In this document: piece after piece, positions 16,789 to 25,197 of the stretch | How positions within the stretch are numbered: the first letter of the stretch is position 1 | Layout of the letters: the number at the start of each line of letters is the position of its first letter | From: Allobosea sp035944375 | GTDB lineage: Bacteria > Pseudomonadota > Alphaproteobacteria > Rhizobiales > Beijerinckiaceae | Reading direction: 5' to 3' (one strand) | Assembly (NCBI RefSeq): GCF_035944375.1 | Contig: NZ_DASZBE010000027.1 | DNA: 64,000 nt | Translations under genes and position numbers: made by a program | The notes under the pieces: model-generated | Seen by the model: only the letters and a program-made list of their open reading frames with translations | The model's database searches: none | Told to the model about the DNA's origin: nothing

Positions 16789-17679
16789 ATGGCTTTGATG
16801 GCGATGATCAGGGCGATGCGACCGCATCACTGGCTCAAGAACGGGCTGGTGTTCGTCCCCATCCTGCTCAACCATGACATCTTCGATCTCGACGCGCTGA
16901 GCGACGGCGCCGTCGCCTTCGTCGCCTTCAGCCTGCTGGCCTCGGCGATCTACCTGCTCAACGACATCGTCGACGTCGAGGCCGATCGCCGCCATCCGAC
17001 GAAATGCAAGCGCCCGCTCGCGGCCGGTGAGATCACTGAGCGCCAGGCCTATGCGATGATCCCGCTGCTGATGGTGACCGCCTTCGCGCTCGCCTGGCTG
17101 CTGCCGCAGCCGCGGCTCTTTCTCATGGCTCTGGGCGCCTATCTCGTGCTGGCGCTGGCCTATCTCTTCGTGCTCAAGCGCAAGCTTCTGGTCGATGTGC
17201 TGGGCCTGGCCGCCCTCCACACCCTGCGCATCCTGGCCGGCAACGCCGCCGGCTCGATCCCGCTCTCGTCCTGGCTGCTGGCCTTCTCGATGTTCCTGTT
17301 TCTCAGTCTGGCCCTGGTGAAGCGCTATGCGGAACTGCGCATCACGCAGGACCAGTCGGGCCTGAAGAAGGCCGGGCGCGGTTACCATGCCGAGGATATC
17401 GAGGCGCTCTCGCAGCTCGGCATGGCCTCGGGCTGCACCTGCGCGCTGATCATGGCGCTCTATGTCGACAGCGCCGCCGTCAAGGAACGATACGCCCATC
17501 CCGAGCTGATCTGGCTGCTCTGCCCGATCATCCTCTACCAGATGTCGCGAATCTGGTTCCTCGCGCGGCGGGGACAGATGCCGGACGATCCGCTCGTCTT
17601 CATGATCCGCGACTGGCGCAGCCAGGTGACCGGCGCGGCCGTGGTCGCGATCCTCGTCGCGGCGACCCTGATTCCGTGA
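16789..17679 (+). CDS. UbiA-family prenyltransferase, decaprenyl-phosphate phosphoribosyltransferase-like
   Basis: The 296-residue membrane protein begins with RPHHWLKNGLVFVP and has the polyprenyl-diphosphate motif NDIVDVEAD (N58, D59, D62, D66) followed by RRHPTKCKRPLAAG. This form matches the branch that includes mycobacterial Rv3806c and Azorhizobium NoeC rather than ubiquinone-pathway UbiA. Those enzymes transfer phosphoribose from PRPP to polyprenyl phosphate, the first step to decaprenyl-phospho-arabinose. Its TGA overlaps the GTG start of a DprE1-like oxidase, the next enzyme of that route. The substrate is inferred from family and context. Confidence 0.82.
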   Translation: MALMAMIRAMRPHHWLKNGLVFVPILLNHDIFDLDALSDGAVAFVAFSLLASAIYLLNDIVDVEADRRHPTKCKRPLAAGEITERQAYAMIPLLMVTAFALAWLLPQPRLFLMALGAYLVLALAYLFVLKRKLLVDVLGLAALHTLRILAGNAAGSIPLSSWLLAFSMFLFLSLALVKRYAELRITQDQSGLKKAGRGYHAEDIEALSQLGMASGCTCALIMALYVDSAAVKERYAHPELIWLLCPIILYQMSRIWFLARRGQMPDDPLVFMIRDWRSQVTGAAVVAILVAATLIP

Positions 17680-18989
17680 CCGGGCCTTCGCCCCGCATCG
17701 CGTCCTGGGGCGGCCTGACGCCGCGCGCCACGACGACGCTGGCGCCGGACCTCTGGCTGGCGACGCCGGCGCCCGAGGCCGGCCCGGTGCTCGCCTATGG
17801 CAATGGCCGTTCCTATGGCGATTCCTGCCTGAACGACGGTGGGCGCCTGATCCTGGCACGCCGCCTCGACCGCGTTCTGGCCTTCGACCGCGAGAGCGGT
17901 CTCGTCACCTGCGAGGCCGGCGTCCTGCTCGACGATCTCCTGAACCTCGTCGTGCCCGCCGGCTGGTTCCCGCCCGTGACGCCCGGCACCTGCTACGTCA
18001 CCATCGGCGGCGCGCTCGCCAACGACGTCCACGGCAAGAACCATCACCGCACCGGCACCTTCGGCCGCCATGTCCGCGCCTTCGAGCTCGTCCGCTCCGA
18101 CGGGCGGCGCCTGACCTGTGCGCCCGACATGAACGGCGCGCTCTTCGCCGCCACCATCGGCGGCATGGGCCTCACCGGCCTCGTCACGCAGGTGACGCTG
18201 CAGCTGATGCCGGTCGCTTCCGCCGAGATGCTGCAGGAGGTCGTTCATTTCGGCGGGCTCGACGACTTCTTCGCGCTCGCCGCCGGCTCGGACGCCAGCC
18301 ATGACTACACCGTCGCCTGGATCGACGCGCTCGCCGGCGGCGCCGGCTTCGGCCGCGGCGTCTTCTTCCGGGCCAATCACGCCCCGGCCAGCGACGAGCC
18401 TCCCGCACAGCCCGGCCGCATTCTGCCCTTCCCGCTGAAGCCGCCCTTCCCGCTGATCAACCGGCTGACGCTGAGGGCCTTCAACACGCTCTACCGCGCC
18501 GCCCAGCCGCGCTCGCCCGAGCCGCGCCGCATCGCCTATCGCCCGTTCTTCTACCCGCTCGATCGCGTCTCCGACTGGAACCGCGCCTATGGCCCGGGCG
18601 GACTGCGCCAGTTCCAGTGCGCGATTCCGACGGCACACGCCCGGCAAGCCGTGGAGGAAATGCTGCGCCGGACGCTCGCCGCGGGCGAAGCCTCCTTCCT
18701 GACCGTACTGAAGCTCTTCGGCGACGTGCCCTCTCCAGGGATGATGTCCTTCCCCGTCGCGGGCGCGACGCTGACGCTCGACTTCCCCAACCGCGGGGCA
18801 CGCACCGAGCGCCTGCTGGCGGAGCTGGACGCCGTGACGCTCGCCGCCGGCGGCCGCGTCAACCCCTACAAGGACGCACGCATGTCGCCGGCGACCTTCG
18901 AGGCCTCCTTCCCGCACTGGCGCGCCTTCGCCGCCCAGGTCGATCCGGGCTTTTCGTCGAGCTTCTGGCGCCGCGTCACGGCTGGCTGA
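17676..18989 (+). CDS. FAD-linked oxidase, DprE1-like (decaprenylphosphoryl-ribose 2'-oxidase family)
   Basis: The 437-residue protein has an FAD-binding N-terminal half with YGNGRSYGDS at 41-50, TIGGALANDVHGKNHH and IGGMGLTG, and a C-terminal substrate domain. All match DprE1/alditol-oxidase-like flavoenzymes. DprE1 oxidises decaprenyl-phospho-ribose during arabinose donor synthesis. A gapless match of the SFP-x(9)-DFP segment puts Thr367 where M. tuberculosis has Cys387. Translation starts at GTG within the stop of the UbiA gene (GTGA). A DprE2-like ketoreductase is not adjacent. Confidence 0.83.
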   Translation: MTGPSPRIASWGGLTPRATTTLAPDLWLATPAPEAGPVLAYGNGRSYGDSCLNDGGRLILARRLDRVLAFDRESGLVTCEAGVLLDDLLNLVVPAGWFPPVTPGTCYVTIGGALANDVHGKNHHRTGTFGRHVRAFELVRSDGRRLTCAPDMNGALFAATIGGMGLTGLVTQVTLQLMPVASAEMLQEVVHFGGLDDFFALAAGSDASHDYTVAWIDALAGGAGFGRGVFFRANHAPASDEPPAQPGRILPFPLKPPFPLINRLTLRAFNTLYRAAQPRSPEPRRIAYRPFFYPLDRVSDWNRAYGPGGLRQFQCAIPTAHARQAVEEMLRRTLAAGEASFLTVLKLFGDVPSPGMMSFPVAGATLTLDFPNRGARTERLLAELDAVTLAAGGRVNPYKDARMSPATFEASFPHWRAFAAQVDPGFSSSFWRRVTAG

Positions 18990-19110
18990 GGACCGTTCGC
19001 CGCTCCGGCGAAAAAATCTGACATCGGCTTGAACCCACCGGCCACGGCCCGCGACCAACGGTCATGGAGGGCGAATGGTTCGCTCCCGAAGCCTCAGGGA
19101 GACCCTGACG

Positions 19111-19407
19111 ATGACCCGTTTCAAGACGATCGCGACCGGCACCCTCGCCGCTCTGACCCTCGCCACCACCCTCGCCGCCACCTCCGCCGAAGCCCGTCCG
19201 CGGCATTGGGGCTATGGCCGTGGCCCGGCCATCGGCGCCGGCATCGTCGGTGCTCTCGCCGCGGGCGCTCTCGTCGCCGCCGCCACCCGCCCCGCCTATG
19301 CCCACGGCTATTACGGCTACGCCCCGGTGCGCCAGTGCGACATGATCGAGCGCGTCAACCGTTATGGCCAGGTCATCGGCTACCGCCGCGTCTGCGGCTA
19401 CTACTGA
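19111..19407 (+). CDS. Small secreted Gly/Ala/Tyr-rich protein
   Basis: A 98-residue protein has a clear signal peptide (TLAALTLATTLAATSAEA) and a Gly/Ala hydrophobic stretch (AIGAGIVGALAAGALVAAA). The Tyr/Gly-rich tail has two cysteines, QCDMIERVN and RRVCGYY. Similar small proteins are frequent in Hyphomicrobiales; I know no function. I chose the ATG at 19111, which puts the basic residues directly before the hydrophobic core. Confidence 0.75.
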   Translation: MTRFKTIATGTLAALTLATTLAATSAEARPRHWGYGRGPAIGAGIVGALAAGALVAAATRPAYAHGYYGYAPVRQCDMIERVNRYGQVIGYRRVCGYY

Positions 19408-19475
19408 GCGGCTTTCCGGGGCCAGGAACCCCGGCGCGCCTCCTCCCCGCCTTTCGAGACCTCCCGACACGACTT

Positions 19476-19507
19476 GGGCTCCCCGGTTTCCCCGGAGAGC
19501 CCTTTTT
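19476..19507 (+). terminator. Rho-independent terminator
   Basis: GGGCTC-C-CCGG pairs with CCGG-A-GAGCCC around a short loop and is followed by TTTTT. It ends the small secreted-protein transcript and lies before the convergent azoR. Confidence 0.8.
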
Positions 19508-19526
19508 CGTGCGTTGGGAGATCGCC

Positions 19527-20132
19527 TCAGGCGACGCGGGCGAGTTCCGCCTTGGCGTCGTTGATCGCCTGCTCGCGCGCCTCCGGTCCATAACCGAGCT
19601 TCTCGGCGCGGACGAAGGTGACGTCGCTGATGCCGATGAAGCCCAGCATCGTGCGCAGATGCGGCTCCTGCGAATCGAGCGACTGCGTCGGGCCGGAGCT
19701 GTAGATCCCGCCGCGGCTCTCGACGACGATGGCGCGCTTGCCTTCCAGCAGGCCGACCGGGCCGGTCTCGCCATATTTGAAGGTCACGCCCGCCCGCAGC
19801 ACATGGTCGAACCAGGACTTCAGCGTCGAGGGAATGCCGAAGTTATACATCGGGGCGCCGATGATCACGGTGTCGGCCGCCTTCAGCTCGGCGACGAGCG
19901 CATCCGACAGGGCTTTCGCCGCGCGCTGCGCGTCGTTGGCCGGCTCGGCACCACGGATCGCGGCGGTGGAATCGGTGGTCAGATGCGGCACCGGGTCGGC
20001 GCCGAGATCGCGCTCGACCACGACGAGCGAGGGCTTGGCGGCGCGCAGGCGGGCGACCGTCTCGTCGATGAGCTGCTTCGAGACCGAAGCCGCACCGGCG
20101 GCGCTGCTGTTGATGACGAGAAGATGGGACAT
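19527..20132 (-). CDS. azoR: FMN-dependent NADH:quinone oxidoreductase / azoreductase
   Basis: The 201-residue flavodoxin-fold protein has the FMN phosphate loop NSSAAGAASVSKQL, the PMYNFGIPS motif around residue 95 and ESRGGIYSSG near 140. All are hallmarks of AzoR/AcpD. It reduces quinones and azo compounds with NADH. The ATG at 20132 opens MSHLLVINSS, the normal N-terminus; the frame is open far upstream by chance. A LysR gene diverges 114 bases away and probably controls it in response to quinone or electrophile stress. Confidence 0.92.
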   Translation of the reverse strand: MSHLLVINSSAAGAASVSKQLIDETVARLRAAKPSLVVVERDLGADPVPHLTTDSTAAIRGAEPANDAQRAAKALSDALVAELKAADTVIIGAPMYNFGIPSTLKSWFDHVLRAGVTFKYGETGPVGLLEGKRAIVVESRGGIYSSGPTQSLDSQEPHLRTMLGFIGISDVTFVRAEKLGYGPEAREQAINDAKAELARVA

Positions 20133-20246
20133 GGCGCTTGATCCTGAAACCGGGAACGGGTTCGATGCGGTTGATGTAGCGGCGCGCGGCGAGCAACGGA
20201 ATGCGCGGCCGGGGCACCAAGCTGTTGCACCCATGGGAACACCGTC

Positions 20247-21230
20247 ATGTCCGAACTGGACGACATCCGCAGCTTCGTCGCCGTGGTCGAGAGCGGCGGC
20301 TTCGGGCGTGCCGGGCATCGGCTCGGCCTGTCCAAGTCGATCATCAGCCGCCGCGTCGCCCGGCTCGAGGCCGAACTCGGCACGCGCCTGCTGAGTCGAA
20401 CGACGCGTGGCGTCGCCGCCACCGAGGCCGGCCTCGAATTCAAGGCCCGCGGCGAGCGCATCCTGGCCGACCTGGCCGAGGCCCGCGACGCGGTGGCGCA
20501 GCAGGCGGGCGGCGTGGTCGGTCGGCTGCGCCTGTCGATGCCGTTGACCTTCGGCAACCGGCATGTCGCCCCCATCCTCGGCGAACTCGCAAGGCGCCAT
20601 CCCGGCCTCGAACTCGATGTCGAGGCCAGCGACCGCTATGTCGACCTGATCGGCGAGCGCTTCGACGCCGCCATCCGCATCGGCACGCTCAAGGATTCGA
20701 GCCTGATCGCCCGCCGGATCGCGCCGATCCACGGCGTCATCCTGGCGAGCCCGGCCTATCTCGCGGCGCGGGGACGGCCCGCCACGCCGGCCGATCTCGC
20801 CGGCCATGACTGCCTGCTCTACACCGGCACCAGCGTCCCCGACTGGACCTTCCGCGTCGGCCGGCGGCGCGTCTCGGTTCGCCCGGCCGGGCGCCTGCGC
20901 TCCGACAGCGGCGAAACGCTGCTGGACTGGGCCAAGGCCGGGCTCGGCATCGTGCAGTTGCCGACCTTCATCGCCAGTGACTCCATTCGCGACGGCGCGC
21001 TCGAGCCGCTGCTCTGGGAGTTCCCGCTGCAGGAGCACGCGCTCTTCGTCGTGAGGCCACCGGGAGCCTATGTGCCGGGCAAGGTCCGCGTGCTGATCGA
21101 CCTCTTGGTCGAGCGTTTCGGCGGCGCGCCCTATTGGGACCCCTGCCAGGCAGCGGCGCGCGAGCGCGGCGTCACGCTGGGGTTCAAGCCGGGCTTCGAG
21201 ACCGAGACCGAGGCCCATCAACCAGCGTGA
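20247..21230 (+). CDS. LysR family transcriptional regulator
   Basis: A 327-residue LTTR has its winged HTH at residues 1-60 (FVAVVESGGFGRAGHRLGLSKSIISRRVARLEAELG) and a substrate-binding domain from about 90 to 295. It sits divergent from azoR with a 114-base gap, the classical arrangement for an LTTR and its target. The C-terminal tail is about 20 residues longer than typical. Confidence 0.92.
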   Translation: MSELDDIRSFVAVVESGGFGRAGHRLGLSKSIISRRVARLEAELGTRLLSRTTRGVAATEAGLEFKARGERILADLAEARDAVAQQAGGVVGRLRLSMPLTFGNRHVAPILGELARRHPGLELDVEASDRYVDLIGERFDAAIRIGTLKDSSLIARRIAPIHGVILASPAYLAARGRPATPADLAGHDCLLYTGTSVPDWTFRVGRRRVSVRPAGRLRSDSGETLLDWAKAGLGIVQLPTFIASDSIRDGALEPLLWEFPLQEHALFVVRPPGAYVPGKVRVLIDLLVERFGGAPYWDPCQAAARERGVTLGFKPGFETETEAHQPA

Positions 21231-21309
21231 TCGCGCTCATCACCCGATTTCGCGTGGCTTTGCCGATCGCCCCCGGCACTGTGCCGGCCTCAACCGAGGG
21301 AGACCGCCG

Positions 21310-21918
21310 ATGCTGCTCGTGGGAATGCTCGACAGCCCCTATGTCCGCCGTGCCGCGGTCACGGGCACCCTGCTGGGACTGGAATTCGAACACCGCTCCG
21401 TCTCCGTCTTCCGGCACATGGACGAATTCCGGGCGATCAACCCCCTGATCAAGGCGCCGAGCCTCGTGACCGACGACGGCACGGTGATCAGCGAATCGCT
21501 GCTCATCATCCAGCATTTCGAAGATCTCGCCGGCCGCTCCCTGCGCCCCGTCGAGGCGAGCGCCCGCATGCGGGATCTCTCGCTCACCGGCATCGGGATC
21601 GTCGCGGCCGACAAGGCGGTCGCCATCGAATACGAGCGCAAGCGGCCGGAGGCGCAGCGCTACGCGCCCTGGCAGGAACGGATCGTGGCCCAACTCCACA
21701 CCGCGCTCGAGCTGCTCGACGGCGCGGCTGGGCGAGGTGAACTCACGGCCGGCCCGGAACTGCTGCCCAGCGACATCGCGGCCGCAATCGCCTGGGCCTT
21801 CTGCCGCTTCGTCATCCCCGACTTTGCGCCCGTCGAGCGCTGGCCGGCACTGGCCGAACAGGCGCGCGCCTGCGAGGCGATCGATGTCTTCAAACAGTGG
21901 CCGATCGACCGGGAATAG
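21310..21918 (+). CDS. Glutathione S-transferase family protein
   Basis: The 202-residue protein has a thioredoxin-like N-terminal domain (GMLDSPYVRRAAVTGTLLG, IKAPSLVTDDGTVISES with the conserved glutathione-binding ES) and a helical C-terminal domain. The residue after MLD is SPYVRR, so Ser12 or Tyr in this loop may activate glutathione. GAGGGAGA precedes the start. Its substrate is unknown; proximity to azoR and the LysR gene suggests electrophile detoxification. Confidence 0.88.
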   Translation: MLLVGMLDSPYVRRAAVTGTLLGLEFEHRSVSVFRHMDEFRAINPLIKAPSLVTDDGTVISESLLIIQHFEDLAGRSLRPVEASARMRDLSLTGIGIVAADKAVAIEYERKRPEAQRYAPWQERIVAQLHTALELLDGAAGRGELTAGPELLPSDIAAAIAWAFCRFVIPDFAPVERWPALAEQARACEAIDVFKQWPIDRE

Positions 21919-22092
21919 GTCTTCAATCGAAGAAACAGGCGGGTTCCCGTTCACCATGCCGAAAATTGCTGCACTGCAACAGGTCGCGCCTCTTGCAATC
22001 CCGCGTCGCGAGCGCATCTTCCGGGCGAGTTAGGGAAGAATCGCCTCCTGGTCGGTCCCGCGCGTCCAGCGCTGACAGCAGGAGATGACATA

Positions 22093-22707
22093 GTGACTCG
22101 TTCCAGAAAGGCCGGCACCACGACCGGCCATGGCGAAGTCCGCCGGCTCTGGCCCGCGGAACGCGACCTCTTCAAGGCCCATCTGCTGAGGCTCGACGAG
22201 GTCACCCGCCGCGAACGCTTCGGCACCGCGGTGAACGACGACTTTCTCGAGAACTACGCGGTCACCACCTTCGGTGTCGGCGGGCTCGTCTATGCCTATA
22301 TCGAGGACGGAGCGGTGCGCGGCGCAGCCGAGCTGCGCGGGCTCGAGGACATCATGGCGCAGACCGGCGAGGCCGCCTTCAGCGTCGAGCGCGACTGGCG
22401 CCGGCGCGGCATCGGCGGCACGCTCTTCGGCCGGCTGATCACCGCGGCGCGCAACCGTGGCATCCGCACGCTCTATATGACCTGCCTGCCCGAAAATGCC
22501 GCCATGCGCCGCCTCGCCCGCAAGTTCGAGGCCGATCTCGCCGGCGGCTATGCCGATGTCGAGGGCGTGATCGCCACAGGCCGGCCGACGCCCTTCACCA
22601 TCCTCGACGAAGCGCTCGACACCGCCCGCGGCTTCGCTGCAATGGCAATCTCGCTGCAGCGACGGTTCTGGCGGCCGGCCCTGTTCGGCCGATCGCCGGG
22701 CACCTGA
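22093..22707 (+). CDS. GNAT family N-acetyltransferase
   Basis: The 204-residue protein has the acetyl-CoA loop RDWRRRGIGGTLFGRLITAA (Q/RxxGxG/A form), a preceding beta strand FSVE and a following TLYMTCLPENAAMRRLARKFE. Similar proteobacterial proteins accompany stress genes, but the substrate is unknown. It starts at GTG 22093 behind CAGGAGATG. It converges on the Omp19-like gene with only four bases between stops. Confidence 0.88.
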   Translation: MTRSRKAGTTTGHGEVRRLWPAERDLFKAHLLRLDEVTRRERFGTAVNDDFLENYAVTTFGVGGLVYAYIEDGAVRGAAELRGLEDIMAQTGEAAFSVERDWRRRGIGGTLFGRLITAARNRGIRTLYMTCLPENAAMRRLARKFEADLAGGYADVEGVIATGRPTPFTILDEALDTARGFAAMAISLQRRFWRPALFGRSPGT

Positions 22708-22711
22708 CCGC

Positions 22712-23401
22712 TCAGCGGCTGAGCGACAGCGCCGCGCCCGACTTGGTCACGGCGCCGTCCATCGCGCCGCCGCCGCTGGTGCGCAGCCGCGCCACGACCG
22801 TGCCGCCCTGCTGGTAGAGATAGACCTCGCCGTCGCGGTAATCCCAGGCCGTGACCCTCTGCAGGTCGCGGTTCGAGCAGCCGGCGGCGCTGGCGCGGTA
22901 GAGGTCGAGCGCGGGCGCGCTCGAGAGCTGGACGCGGCAGGAGCCGCCCGTCGCTTCACGGGCGGTCCAGTTGCCGATCACGCCGTCGCGCGAGGTCACG
23001 GCGGGTCGGGCGGTATTGCTCCCGGCGCCGAGCGTCGCGATCTGCCCGCCGCCGCCGCGCAGTGTCGGCACGTCACTCGTCTGCGGCGCGGCCGGGGGCG
23101 GCGTCTCCTGCGGCATGCCGGGGGCAGTGGGATTGTAATAGGGGTCCTGCGGCGGCGGCAGTGCGCCTGGCTGCCCGGCCGGCGGCGCGGACGCGACCGG
23201 GTAACCGCCGGGCGGCGGCAGCGGCTCCGAGACGACGGGCGCCGAGCTGATCGCCGGCGCCGGCGGCAGGCTGGGCTGGCCATAGGCCTGCGGCGCGGGG
23301 CCGACGAAGCGCTGCGAGCCCGCACAGGCGGTCAGGGCCAGCAGCGGCAGCAGGCCGGCGGCTTTGAGGGTCATGGCCATGGTCTTGGTCTTCTTGGTCA
23401 T
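22712..23401 (-). CDS. Omp19-like lipoprotein with C-terminal AprI/Inh domain
   Basis: The 229-residue product has a lipoprotein signal with lipobox LTAC and Cys26. A Pro/Ala/Gln-rich linker spans about residues 30-135, and a C-terminal Inh domain runs from VIGNWTAREATGGSCRVQL to the terminal SLSR. The linker plus Inh layout, with two cysteines and the ending LSR, matches Brucella Omp19, a surface lipoprotein and protease inhibitor. It probably sits in the outer membrane. It is the second Inh-type protein in the window. Confidence 0.82.
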   Translation of the reverse strand: MTKKTKTMAMTLKAAGLLPLLALTACAGSQRFVGPAPQAYGQPSLPPAPAISSAPVVSEPLPPPGGYPVASAPPAGQPGALPPPQDPYYNPTAPGMPQETPPPAAPQTSDVPTLRGGGGQIATLGAGSNTARPAVTSRDGVIGNWTAREATGGSCRVQLSSAPALDLYRASAAGCSNRDLQRVTAWDYRDGEVYLYQQGGTVVARLRTSGGGAMDGAVTKSGAALSLSR

Positions 23402-23610
23402 GAGGCGTCGGTTCCGATCGATCGTGCGGTGCGGACAGGCGAACCCGTCGCAGGAAACGGTTGAATCCTAGACCATTCCCGTGAACGTGACATGAGCATG
23501 ATCGTGCCGGGCGTCCATAGCCGAGCCCGTCTCGTTTGCGAACCCACGGCAGGCGCTCCGGTTCCCGTTCGTCATCCGATCGGATACCGCGGCCACAGGA
23601 GAGAGACCGG

Positions 23611-24030
23611 ATGATGTCACCAACCTCCCCGGCGCCGGGCGCGGCGCTCCAGCCCCTGCTGCCGGCCGCGATCGCGGCGCCCTTCGCGCGCTACAGCCAT
23701 GGCATCGCCGTGCCGTCCGGCCATCGGCTCGTCGCCTGCTCGGGCCAGCTCGGCATGGCGCGGGACGGCTCGATCCCCGAGGATGTCCGGGCGCAGGCGG
23801 ATCTCTGCTTTTCCAACATCGCCGCGATCCTGGCCGAGGCGGGCATGACACTGGCCGACATCGTGCGCCTCAACGCCTATGTCACCGACCGCGCCCATAT
23901 GAAGGGCTACATGGAGTCGCGCGACGCCCATGTCGGCACGCCCCCGCCCGCCTCGACGCTGATGATCGTCTCGGGCTTCACCCTGCCGGCCTTCAAGGTC
24001 GAGATCGAGGTCCTGGCCGCGGCGGTCTAG
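23611..24030 (+). CDS. RidA/YjgF family protein
   Basis: The 139-residue protein spans one Rid domain (VACSGQLGMARDGSIPEDVRAQADLCFSNIAAIL, RLNAYVTD, FKVEIEVLA). The Arg that in true RidA binds the imine substrate (PPARS) is replaced here, reading PPPASTLM. It therefore probably belongs to one of the Rid4-7-type groups without generic 2-aminoacrylate deaminase activity. ACAGGAGAG lies upstream of the ATG at 23611. Confidence 0.87.
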   Translation: MMSPTSPAPGAALQPLLPAAIAAPFARYSHGIAVPSGHRLVACSGQLGMARDGSIPEDVRAQADLCFSNIAAILAEAGMTLADIVRLNAYVTDRAHMKGYMESRDAHVGTPPPASTLMIVSGFTLPAFKVEIEVLAAAV

Positions 24031-24044
24031 CCGCCGGCGGGCCC

Positions 24045-24947
24045 TCAGCCCTTGCGGACCATCAGCACCGCCGCGAGGATCGCGATGCCGCCGAAGGCCT
24101 GCGCCGGCGAGGGCTGTTCGCCGAAAATCGCCCAGGCGGCGAGCACCGCGACCAGCGCTGGCCAGACCATGACGAGCGAGGCGGCGCTGGCGCCGTACTG
24201 GCCGAGCGAGAGCGTGATCAGGCCCTGGCCCAGCGCATGGGAGACGAGGCCGAGCGCGATCACCGCGAGCCAGCCCTGCAGGCTGCCGGGCAGGATCGCC
24301 TCGCCCAGCGCCAGTGCGGCGACGAGGCAGAAGACCGCGCAGATCGCGCTGGAGATCAGGCTGATGCGCCCCGCATCGGCCCCATTCCGGGCGCGGCGGA
24401 CGGCCATGATATAGGCGGCATAGGACAGGGCGGCTCCCACCGCCAGGCTGTCGCCGAACAGGCTGCCGGGGATGCCCGGCGACGAGCCGGCGAGTTTCGG
24501 AAGGACCAGCATCAGAGCGCCGCCGATGGCGAGCGCCAGCGCGCCGAGGATGCGCCGGCTCGGCCGCTCGGCGAAGAGCAGCCAGCCGCCCAGCACCACC
24601 GCGACCGGCGAGAGATTGCCGAGCAGCGAGGCGTTCGCGATCGTCGTGAAGCCGAGCGCGGCATTGTAGAGAACGACGTCGACGCCGAAGGCGAGACCGG
24701 CGAGCACGATCGGCAGCAGCGCAGCGGAGGTCGCGGCCGGCTTGCCGGGACGACGCCGCTCCAGCCCCATCCAGAGCGCGAGCACCGGGAGGGCGAAGAT
24801 CATCCGCCAGAACCCGGCCGCCGCCGGCCCGACATCGGCGAAGCGCACGAACACCCCCGAGAAGCCGATGCAGGTCGCGCCCGTGAGCAGCGCGAGGAAC
24901 ATCGCCAGCGCAGGCGCGGTCGGGGCTGGCTGGGCGGTCGCGGACAT
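24045..24947 (-). CDS. DMT/EamA family exporter
   Basis: The 300-residue protein has two EamA repeats of about five helices each (GFSGVFVRFADVGPAAAGFWRMIFALPVL in repeat 1; GLVSHALGQGLITLSLGQYGASAASLVMVWPALVAVLAAWAIFGEQ in repeat 2). Family members export amino acids, purines or drugs. I chose ATG 24947; a frame extension adds eight residues. It is divergent from a LysR gene, with a palindromic repeat between them. Confidence 0.88.
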   Translation of the reverse strand: MSATAQPAPTAPALAMFLALLTGATCIGFSGVFVRFADVGPAAAGFWRMIFALPVLALWMGLERRRPGKPAATSAALLPIVLAGLAFGVDVVLYNAALGFTTIANASLLGNLSPVAVVLGGWLLFAERPSRRILGALALAIGGALMLVLPKLAGSSPGIPGSLFGDSLAVGAALSYAAYIMAVRRARNGADAGRISLISSAICAVFCLVAALALGEAILPGSLQGWLAVIALGLVSHALGQGLITLSLGQYGASAASLVMVWPALVAVLAAWAIFGEQPSPAQAFGGIAILAAVLMVRKG

Positions 24948-24980
24948 GGGTGGGCTTTCGGGAATTTGCACCCGAACCTC

Positions 24981-25090
24981 CGCGTCATCCCGGACAAGCG
25001 GCGAAGCCGCGCAGATCCGGGATCAATCGGAGGGCGCTGCTCCCTACGATGGATCCCGGAGTTCCGCTTCGCTCCATCCGGGATGACGCG
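24981..25090. repeat. Palindromic intergenic repeat, GTCATCCCGG family, copy 1
   Basis: A 14-base perfect inverted repeat (CGCGTCATCCCGGA at 24981 and its complement ending at 25090) brackets internal GATCCGGGATC and GGATCCCGG segments. The copy at 45707-45802 shares the ends and the AGATCCGGGATC core. It lies between the DMT gene and the divergent LysR gene. Confidence 0.85.
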
Positions 25091-25197
25091 AGGTTCGAGC
25101 GGTTCGATGGCTCATCGCTCTACCCCTCTTCTATCCATCGGAAAAACGGATTATTCTGATTTAACCATTCTTAAAACCGATCGACGGAGGCGGCGCC

